Below, piece after piece: positions 1 through 5,477 of a stretch of DNA of 21,516 nucleotides (the first letter of the stretch is position 1; every line of letters begins with the position of its first letter). The translations under genes and the position numbers were made by a program. Origin of the DNA: Mxb001 sp046046455 (GTDB taxonomy: Bacteria; Actinomycetota; Actinomycetes; S36-B12); contig JBJOJS010000079.1 of the NCBI GenBank assembly GCA_046046455.1, positions 1-21,516 on the forward strand. Direction: 5' to 3'. The notes under the pieces were generated by a model, which did not search any database, was not told where the DNA came from, and saw only the letters and a program-made list of their open reading frames with translations.

Positions 1-1
1 C

Positions 2-625
2 CAGATAACGGGGATCAACGCGACCGTTGCCTACGGTCCGCGCATCTTCCAGGCGATGGGGATCGAGACCAAGACGGAGTCGATCCTCATGTCAGCACTC
101 GTGCAGTGCATCGCGCTGATCGCCGTCCTCGCCTCGATGGGCGTCGTCGATCGATGGGGGCGCCGCCCGATCCTGCTCACCGGAATCACCATCATGATCG
201 CGTCGCAGATGCTCATGGCAGCCACGTTCGCGACCCAGCAGGGCGGCACCTTCACGACGACCCAGGTGGTCCTCGGCTTCCTCGGGCTGGCCGGGATCAA
301 CATCGGCTTCGTCTTCGGCTTCGGGGCCCTCGTCTGGGTCTACTCGAGCGAGAGCTTCCCATCGAGGCTGAGGGGCTATGGATCGAGCGCGATGCTCGGT
401 TCGGACCTGCTGGCCAACATCATCATCGTCCAGTTCTTCCTCACCGTGCTGAACTCGATCGGCGGCGCATGGTCCTTCGGGATCTTCGCTATCCTCGCGG
501 TGCTCGCCTGGGTCTTCGTCTGGCGCCTCGCTCCGGAGACCAAGGGTCGCGAGCTGGAGTCCATCCAGGGCTACTGGGAGAACGGCGGGAAGTGGCCCGC
601 GCCCGAGGAGAAGGAGACACGCTGA
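2..625 (+). CDS. MFS sugar transporter, sugar-porter family (3' part only)
   Basis: This is the C-terminal part of a major facilitator superfamily sugar porter; the 5' end lies outside the window and the open frame enters at base 2. The first visible residues read QITGIN then YGPRIFQ, the signature of TM7 in sugar porters. They are followed by a VDRWGRRPI loop motif (TM8-TM9), a SSESFPSRLRGYG segment matching the conserved loop after TM10, and the PETKG motif just after TM12. Five to six hydrophobic segments are visible. The protein probably imports a hexose or other sugar by proton symport across the cytoplasmic membrane; the substrate cannot be read from this part. Its TGA shares one base with the ATG of the downstream ROK kinase, so transport and phosphorylation are probably co-transcribed and translationally coupled. 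Confidence 0.93.
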   Translation, partial: QITGINATVAYGPRIFQAMGIETKTESILMSALVQCIALIAVLASMGVVDRWGRRPILLTGITIMIASQMLMAATFATQQGGTFTTTQVVLGFLGLAGINIGFVFGFGALVWVYSSESFPSRLRGYGSSAMLGSDLLANIIIVQFFLTVLNSIGGAWSFGIFAILAVLAWVFVWRLAPETKGRELESIQGYWENGGKWPAPEEKETR

Positions 626-1626
626 TGCTGCGTGCGGGGGTGGACCTCGGGGGCACCAAGATCCAGACGGTCGTCGTGGATCCCGAAGGCACGGTCCTCG
701 GCCAGTGCAGGCTTCCCACCCCGCAGGACAAGGGACCCGCGGGTGTCCTCGACGCAATGGTCGACTCCGTGCGCCAGGCGATGGCCGACGCCGGCGCCGA
801 AGCGGCACAACTCCTCGGGGTCGGTGTCGGGTCCCCTGGTCAGATCGACCACACCGCCGGCACCGTCAGCCATGCGGGCAACCTCCCCGACTGGCTCGGC
901 ACGATCGACGTCGCGGCACCGCTGCGCGCAGCGCTCGGCGTACCCATCGAGCTCGCCAACGATGTCCAGGTCGGCGTGATGGCGGAGTCCCGCCTAGGCG
1001 CCGGGCGCCCCTACTCCTCCATGCTCGGCATCTTCTGCGGCACCGGAGTCGGTGGCGGCATCGTCATCCACGATGAACTCTGGCTTGGCCGCGGCGCCGC
1101 CGGCGAGGTCGGGCACATGGTGGTGGAACCCGACGGCGCACCGTGCCCCTGTGGGCGCAAAGGCTGCCTCGAGGCGTACGCCGGACGCGCGGCGATGGAG
1201 GCTGAGGCTCGACGGCGGATCGACCACGGCAAGCACAGCGACCTCATCAAGATCATGGAGAAGAAGGGCCGCACCCGGATGTCCAGCGGCGTCTGGGCCA
1301 AGGCTCTCGATAAGGACGACCACCTCGCCGTCCATCTCATCGACCGCGCGATCTGGGCACTGGGCCTCGCCGCAGCAAGCGCGGTCAACCTGCTCGACGT
1401 CGAGGCGGTCGTCATCGGCGGCGGTCTCGGCACGCGCCTGGGCGCACCCTTCGCTGATCGCATTCGCGAGGCGATGCTGCCGCACCTCATCCTCCCCGAG
1501 AAGGCACCTCAGGTGCTCAGCGCAGCACTCGGCGACCTCGGTGGAGCCATGGGAGCAGCCCTGCGCGTGGAGCACACGGTGCCACCTGCGGGCGATCTTG
1601 GCGAGGTCGCAGACCCCGACGCCTGA
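625..1626 (+). CDS. ROK-family sugar kinase (glucokinase-like)
   Basis: This 333-residue protein should phosphorylate a hexose or N-acetylhexosamine with ATP in the cytoplasm. Visible hallmarks are the N-terminal phosphate-binding DLGGTK (residues 7-12), the catalytic Asp113 in AND, and the ROK zinc signature with His164 and Cys174, Cys176 and Cys181 in CPCGRKGC, followed by Glu183. There is no N-terminal winged-helix domain, so it is a kinase and not a NagC/XylR-type repressor. The ATG overlaps the stop of the sugar-porter gene by one base, which decides the start and implies that the imported sugar is the substrate. The convergent nagA makes N-acetylglucosamine or N-acetylmannosamine kinase a possible alternative to glucokinase. 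Family assignment is firm; substrate is not. Confidence 0.93.
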   Translation: MLRAGVDLGGTKIQTVVVDPEGTVLGQCRLPTPQDKGPAGVLDAMVDSVRQAMADAGAEAAQLLGVGVGSPGQIDHTAGTVSHAGNLPDWLGTIDVAAPLRAALGVPIELANDVQVGVMAESRLGAGRPYSSMLGIFCGTGVGGGIVIHDELWLGRGAAGEVGHMVVEPDGAPCPCGRKGCLEAYAGRAAMEAEARRRIDHGKHSDLIKIMEKKGRTRMSSGVWAKALDKDDHLAVHLIDRAIWALGLAAASAVNLLDVEAVVIGGGLGTRLGAPFADRIREAMLPHLILPEKAPQVLSAALGDLGGAMGAALRVEHTVPPAGDLGEVADPDA

Positions 1627-1640
1627 CCGCCTCCCCTTCT

Positions 1641-1701
1641 CGGCGAGTGCGCACTTGTGCGCGGGAACTCGGACCCTTTCGGCCGCACAACTGCACACTC
1701 G
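1641..1701. repeat. 61-bp palindromic direct repeat, copy 1
   Basis: This 61-bp unit matches 2706-2766 in the same orientation at 59 of 61 positions; the differences are C1650/T2715 and C1668/T2733. It is an imperfect palindrome: arms of about 18 bp read inward as CGAGTGYGCACTTGTGCG, with the opposite arm complementary apart from the central base (plus the C1650 change in this copy). They are separated by 22 nt of non-palindromic sequence that is also conserved between copies. It starts 14 nt after the ROK kinase stop, where it could also act as a transcription terminator hairpin. Confidence 0.93.
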
Positions 1702-1740
1702 GAGCAATGAGGGAACTCCGGAGTCCGCCGCGTCCGGCCG

Positions 1741-2595
1741 TCACGTCGGGCAAGGAGTGGGCCGGACCCCGCGCGCACTCAAGGCACGGAAGACCTTCGC
1801 GATCAACTCCTGTGGCTGGTGAATGTCAGCGGGGACGACGGTCACGATCAGCCAGTCCTCGAGACCCAATTCCCCGCGACGCCGAGCATCGCGACGCTGG
1901 CCTTCCAGGGTCAGATGGTGATGCCCGTCGTACTCGATGACAATCTTCAGATCCTCGTAGACGAGGTCGCCCCGGGCGATGAACCTCCCGCGGGAGTCGT
2001 GGATCCCTACCTGGGGAGTAGGTGCCGGCAGGCCGGCTTCGACGATGAGTGCCCGCGTGAGCGACTCTCGCGGGGATTCCGCCCGGGGGTCAAGGAGCTC
2101 CGCAGCCCTCTTCGCCGATCGTAGGCCGCGCTGACCCGTACTCCTACCGATGACCTCGACGATGTCCGCACGCGTGCACAACCCGCGTCGGAGGAAATCG
2201 TCGCCCACCGACACCAGACGAGGCACCGACAGTCGCTCAGCCACATCCACGAACGTGCGCTCCGGCGAGGTGACGGGTAGCCCATGGAGGTCCGCCACAT
2301 CCCGCTGGAGGAGATCACGGCGTCGAGCCCTGACCCCTGCCCTCCTCACTGGATGCGCGCCGGTGGGGAGAGTGACCTCGAGAGAATCACCTGAGCCGCA
2401 CACGCCCTCCCATAACTCCACTGAAGTCTCTCCGGAGAATGCGACGAGCTCCGGGAGCACCGCACACAACGCCGCGCATCGCGCGACGAGGTCGTGCCGA
2501 TCAGCGGGAAGGCGAACGCCTCGGGTCGGACTCCAGAACCCGTGGAGATAGCGGGACCGACTTGCGGCGGTCACGGACAAGGCGGGTGACGACAT
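1741..2595 (-). CDS. DUF559-type PD-(D/E)XK nuclease-fold protein (AbiEi-like N-terminus)
   Basis: This 284-residue protein belongs to a large actinobacterial family often annotated as 'endonuclease domain-containing' or 'type IV toxin-antitoxin AbiEi family antitoxin domain' protein. Residues 20-150 carry the usual TRGVRLPA...FSGETSVELW and VTSPERTFVDVAE segments. The C-terminal third is a Vsr/DUF559-like restriction-endonuclease fold with candidate active-site residues Glu177 (ESPRES), Asp210 (ARGD) and Glu221/Asp223 in IEYDGHHH, so the fold appears catalytically intact. It stands alone, without a partner toxin or methylase, convergent with the ROK kinase and upstream of nothing on its own strand. 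It is flanked on both sides by 61-bp palindromic repeats. The ATG at 2595 has only a weak Shine-Dalgarno match. The biological role of the family is unknown to me; DNA cleavage is inferred from the fold. Confidence 0.85.
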   Translation of the reverse strand: MSSPALSVTAASRSRYLHGFWSPTRGVRLPADRHDLVARCAALCAVLPELVAFSGETSVELWEGVCGSGDSLEVTLPTGAHPVRRAGVRARRRDLLQRDVADLHGLPVTSPERTFVDVAERLSVPRLVSVGDDFLRRGLCTRADIVEVIGRSTGQRGLRSAKRAAELLDPRAESPRESLTRALIVEAGLPAPTPQVGIHDSRGRFIARGDLVYEDLKIVIEYDGHHHLTLEGQRRDARRRGELGLEDWLIVTVVPADIHQPQELIAKVFRALSARGVRPTPCPT

Positions 2596-2705
2596 GACCG
2601 CACGTTGTCCATCCGAGGCGGAGGCCGCATAGGGCGACGACAGTGGCCGTGGATGGCTCAGGATTCACGGGACTGTTGATAGCGCCCGGGCACCCGATGC
2701 CTCTT

Positions 2706-2766
2706 CGGCGAGTGTGCACTTGTGCGCGGGAATTCGGACCCTTTCGGCCGCACAACTGCACACTCG
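2706..2766. repeat. 61-bp palindromic direct repeat, copy 2
   Basis: This is the second copy of the unit at 1641-1701, same orientation and 59/61 identical. Here the 18-bp arms (2709-2726 and 2749-2766) pair with only one central mismatch. The 22-nt spacer contains GAATTC where copy 1 has GAACTC. It ends 9 bp from the stop of nagA, so it lies directly downstream of that gene and may terminate its transcript. Confidence 0.93.
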
Positions 2767-2775
2767 ACGAAGGGG

Positions 2776-3891
2776 CTAGGCCCAGGCGCCGCCGCGCATC
2801 ACGCGCGCGACCCGCAGGTCATCGTCGAGCAGGACGACATCGGCGCGCTGGCCTACGGCGAGCAGACCTCGGTCCCCAAGTCCCATCGCCCGCGCGGGCG
2901 CCAGCGACGCCGCCCGGCTCGCCTGAGCGAGAGTGCGATCGGCGAGGCGAATGGTTCGGCGGAGTGCGGAGTCCATGAGCAGGGTGCTGCCCGCGAGACC
3001 TCCGCCCTCGCGCAGGCGCGCCACGCCGTCGCGGACAACGACGTCCAGCCGACCGATCCGATAACTGCCGTCACCGGCGCCGGCAGCCGACATCGCATCG
3101 GTGACGAGTGCACCGCGACCCTCCGACGCGGACAGGGCGAGGGCGACGACCTCAGGCTCGAGATGTACGCCGTCACCGATGACCTCGCACGTCACACGCG
3201 GGTCAGCAAGGAGGACCCCCACGGGTCCCGCGTCTCGGTGGAGCAGGGGCGGCATGGCGTTGAAGAGGTGGGTGGCCACGGTCGCACCGGCATCGACCGC
3301 GGCGCGCACGGCGTCGCGGTCCGCGGCGGTATGCCCGATCGCAGCGACGGCGCCGCGCTCGACGATGATCCGGATCGACTCCAGGGCACCCGGAAGCTCG
3401 GGGGCAAGAGTCACCATCCGGATGCGCCCGTCGCCGGCGTCGAGGATGCGCGCCACCTCACCGGGATCGGGGGCTCGCAGCGCCGCCGGGTCGTGGGCCC
3501 CGCAGTAGGCACGGGAGATCCACGGCCCCTCGAGGTGGATGCCACGTAGCGTGCCGTCGTCGACGAAGGGGATCAGCGCCCGGACCTGGGTGCTCAGATC
3601 GTCGTACGCCGCGGAGACCAGACTCGCGTGCATCGTCGTGGTGCCGTGAGCGAGGTGCGTCGATGCCGCCCGCCCGATCTCGTCCGGGTCGGCCGACGTG
3701 AAGGAAGCCCCACCTCCGCCATGACAGTGCAGGTCCACGAAGGCGGGCATCAGGGTGCCGGCGCGAACGGCGTCGCCCGGAAGTGCACCCGTGCCGATCT
3801 CCGCGATGGTGTCGCCCTCGATGCGCACCCACGCGTCCACGCGCTCGCCGTCGGCATCCACGACGCGCTTCGCAGCGATCACGAGCGACAT
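2776..3891 (-). CDS. nagA: N-acetylglucosamine-6-phosphate deacetylase
   Basis: NagA (EC 3.5.1.25) removes the acetyl group from GlcNAc-6-phosphate in the cytoplasm, feeding glucosamine-6-phosphate to glycolysis or to cell-wall precursors. The 371-residue length is normal. Amidohydrolase landmarks are all visible: LHCHG (His55, His57), HLEGP with metal ligand Glu121, GHT with His187, THLFNAM with His208, DGVHL with His243, and the catalytic Asp265 in VTDAMSAAG. The N-terminal composite beta segment and the C-terminal GQRADVVLLD strand that complete the amidohydrolase fold are also present. It converges on the ROK kinase and sugar porter genes, which suggests an amino-sugar function for the locus, and is divergent from acdS. 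No nagB is in the window. The ATG start fits the family N-terminus, although the Shine-Dalgarno is weak. Confidence 0.96.
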   Translation of the reverse strand: MSLVIAAKRVVDADGERVDAWVRIEGDTIAEIGTGALPGDAVRAGTLMPAFVDLHCHGGGGASFTSADPDEIGRAASTHLAHGTTTMHASLVSAAYDDLSTQVRALIPFVDDGTLRGIHLEGPWISRAYCGAHDPAALRAPDPGEVARILDAGDGRIRMVTLAPELPGALESIRIIVERGAVAAIGHTAADRDAVRAAVDAGATVATHLFNAMPPLLHRDAGPVGVLLADPRVTCEVIGDGVHLEPEVVALALSASEGRGALVTDAMSAAGAGDGSYRIGRLDVVVRDGVARLREGGGLAGSTLLMDSALRRTIRLADRTLAQASRAASLAPARAMGLGDRGLLAVGQRADVVLLDDDLRVARVMRGGAWA

Positions 3892-3974
3892 GCCCCGACC
3901 CTAGGACATCCGGCGCTGGGTAGGGTCGCCCTCACGTAAGCGCACGACCACATCCCCGCAGACACAGGAGCGCG
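3892..3974. promoter_or_regulatory. Divergent nagA/acdS intergenic region with a small inverted repeat
   Basis: This 83-bp gap must hold the promoters of both divergent genes. It contains a 7-bp inverted repeat, GACCCTA at 3897-3903 and TAGGGTC at 3921-3927, with a 17-nt spacer, which could be an operator but is short enough to be chance. A good Shine-Dalgarno AGGAG at 3966-3970 serves acdS. No site resembling the DasR dre consensus is visible. Promoter hexamers are not clear enough to call. Confidence 0.35.
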
Positions 3975-4997
3975 ATGCCCAGCCTGCTCGACTACCCGGC
4001 CTATCCCCTGCTCTTCGGTCCTTCGCCCGTGCATCCGCTCGAGCGGCTGACGGCCGACCTCGGTGGAGCCTCCGTCTGGGCCAAGCGCGAGGACTGCAAC
4101 TCCGGCATCGCCTACGGGGGCAACAAAACCCGCAAGCTCGAGTACCTCGTCGCGGATGCCCTGGCGCAGGGATGCGACACGCTCGTCTCGATCGGCGGGG
4201 TGCAGTCCAACCACACCCGCCAGGTCGCGGCGGTCTCGGCCCGCGCCGGCATGAAGTGCGTGCTCATCCAGGAGAGCTGGGTGGACTGGCCCGACTCGGT
4301 GTACGACAAGGTCGGCAACATCCTGATCAGCCGGCTGGCGGGGGCCGACGTACGCCTGGTCAAGGCGGAGTTCGGCATCGGCTTCAAGGAGAGCTGGGAG
4401 CGCGCGATCGCCGAGATCATCGACTCCGGAGGCAAGCCCTACGCCATCCCCGCTGGCGCCTCGGATCATCCGCTCGGGGGCATGGGCTTTGCCCGCTGGG
4501 CGTACGAGGTGGCGGAGCAGGAGGCCGAGCTCGGTGTCTTCTTCGACACTATCGTCGTCAACTCGGTCACCGGCTCGACCCAGGCGGGCATGGTCGCGGG
4601 CTTCGCCGTCCTCGAGCAGGAGGGCGCCCGACCGCGTCGCATCCTGGGTGTCGACGGATCGGCTAAACCCGAGGCAACCCGCGAGCAGATCGCTCGCATC
4701 GCCGATGACACCGCGCGCAAGATCGGCCTCAACCGGTCGATCACCGAGTCCGATATCGAGCTCGACGAGCGCTTCCACGCCGGCATCTACGGGATCCCGG
4801 ACGACACCACCATCGCCGCCATGAAGCGAGCGGCACGCACCGAGGGCATGGTCACCGACCCCGTCTACGAGGGCAAGTCCATGGCCGCGCTCATCCACGT
4901 GGTGGAGACCAGGGAGATCGATCCCTCATCCACCGTGCTCTACGCCCACCTTGGTGGTCAGCCAGCCCTCAACGGCTACAGCGCGCTCTTCTCCTAG
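3975..4997 (+). CDS. acdS: 1-aminocyclopropane-1-carboxylate deaminase
   Basis: This 340-residue PLP enzyme (EC 3.5.99.7) should cleave the plant ethylene precursor ACC to 2-oxobutyrate and ammonia. It aligns by eye almost end to end with the Pseudomonas enzyme: FGPSP, AKREDCNSG, GGNKTRKLEYL with the PLP lysine Lys51, QSNHTRQVAAV with Ser78, SVTGSTQAGM, DPVYEGKSM and LYAHLGGQPALN. The residues that separate true ACC deaminases from D-cysteine desulfhydrases are both present: Glu299 and Leu326, equivalent to Glu295 and Leu322 of the Pseudomonas protein. The ATG at 3975 has AGGAG 4 nt upstream. No Lrp-type acdR regulator gene is adjacent; the neighbour is nagA, divergent. The small membrane protein 9 nt downstream is probably in the same transcript. 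D-cysteine desulfhydrase is a less likely alternative. Confidence 0.95.
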   Translation: MPSLLDYPAYPLLFGPSPVHPLERLTADLGGASVWAKREDCNSGIAYGGNKTRKLEYLVADALAQGCDTLVSIGGVQSNHTRQVAAVSARAGMKCVLIQESWVDWPDSVYDKVGNILISRLAGADVRLVKAEFGIGFKESWERAIAEIIDSGGKPYAIPAGASDHPLGGMGFARWAYEVAEQEAELGVFFDTIVVNSVTGSTQAGMVAGFAVLEQEGARPRRILGVDGSAKPEATREQIARIADDTARKIGLNRSITESDIELDERFHAGIYGIPDDTTIAAMKRAARTEGMVTDPVYEGKSMAALIHVVETREIDPSSTVLYAHLGGQPALNGYSALFS

Positions 4998-5006
4998 GCT
5001 GCTGAC

Positions 5007-5462
5007 GTGACCACGCCCGCTCCCATGCCCGCCGGCTGGTACGACGACCCCTTCACAGACCACCTCCAGCGCTACTGGACGGGCGACTCCTGGACCAAGG
5101 AGACGCGCCCGCGCCCGGGCGCCACGATGCCTGCTCCCGGGCTCCCCGCGCCCGCACAGCCCGCTCCAGCGGCCGCGGCGCCGGGCCAGGCACCGGTCTT
5201 CGACTGGCTGGTCCCGTCGATCCTGAGCATCATCTTCTGCGCCTGGCCGCTGGGTATCCCGGCACTCATCTTCGCCATCAAGGCCAACGGCTCCAAGAAA
5301 CGGGGCGACTGGACGGCCGCAGCGCAGCAGGCCAAGACAGCGCGACTCTTCGTGATCTTGTCGGTCGTCCTGGGCATCGTCGTGTGGATCTACCTCGGCT
5401 TCATCATCGCGACGACAGAGGTACCGACCGATCAGGGAACGCTCACGCCGTTTGGTGCGTGA
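5007..5462 (+). CDS. DUF2510 and CD225/dispanin-like small membrane protein
   Basis: This is a 151-residue protein with a GTG start. Residues 9-30 (AGWYDDPF...RYWTGDSWT) are a typical DUF2510 motif. A Pro/Ala-rich linker follows (about 37-62), then a CD225/DUF4190-like two-helix membrane domain with hydrophobic stretches near 67-90 and 113-135 and a short basic loop between them. Such proteins are common in Actinobacteria; their function is not known to me. The gene begins 9 nt after the acdS stop and lacks a strong Shine-Dalgarno, suggesting translational coupling. Its last codons and stop lie inside the arms of a perfect terminator-like hairpin, so the final dozen residues (from TDQGTL on) are dictated by that hairpin. 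Confidence 0.85.
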   Translation: MTTPAPMPAGWYDDPFTDHLQRYWTGDSWTKETRPRPGATMPAPGLPAPAQPAPAAAAPGQAPVFDWLVPSILSIIFCAWPLGIPALIFAIKANGSKKRGDWTAAAQQAKTARLFVILSVVLGIVVWIYLGFIIATTEVPTDQGTLTPFGA

Positions 5463-5477
5463 GCGTTCCCTGATCGG
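5428..5477. terminator. Bidirectional terminator: perfect 21-bp inverted repeat
   Basis: The arms 5428-5448 and 5457-5477 are perfect reverse complements of 21 nt, separated by an 8-nt loop (CGTTTGGT). The hairpin spans the 3' end of the DUF2510/CD225 gene, whose TGA is at 5460-5462. It stops directly against the stop codon of the giant minus-strand gene at 5478-5480. There is no long T-tract on either side, as is common for actinobacterial terminators. Its position between convergent genes supports termination in both directions. Confidence 0.85.

Larger units (their letters stand above)
1641..2766. mobile_element. Putative nuclease gene cassette bounded by 61-bp direct repeats
   Basis: Two near-identical palindromic 61-bp direct repeats bracket a single gene of the DUF559 PD-(D/E)XK type, and nothing else is in the unit. 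The unit sits exactly in the convergent gap between the ROK kinase gene and nagA, so removing one repeat plus the gene would leave the two convergent genes separated by a single repeat. That arrangement is what recombination between repeats, or insertion into a pre-existing repeat, would produce. No transposase or integrase is present. That the unit is mobile is inference; the repeats and their placement are seen directly. Confidence 0.5.

Noticed and set aside
625..1626. NagC-type ROK transcriptional repressor
   Set aside because: The protein starts directly at the DLGGTK ATP-binding motif and has no N-terminal winged helix.
1741..2595. Complete type IV toxin-antitoxin system (AbiEi/AbiEii)
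   Set aside because: The gene resembles proteins annotated as AbiEi-family, but there is no adjacent nucleotidyltransferase toxin gene and the C-terminus is a nuclease-like fold, so a TA pair is not supported.
2501..2761. Small minus-strand frame starting inside repeat copy 2 (MQLCGRKGPNSRAQVH...), and a similar one over copy 1 at 1517-1753
   Set aside because: The shared peptide is only the translation of the palindromic repeat; the rest of each frame overlaps real genes in other frames. I treat it as repeat DNA, not a peptide gene, although the similarity helped reveal the repeat.
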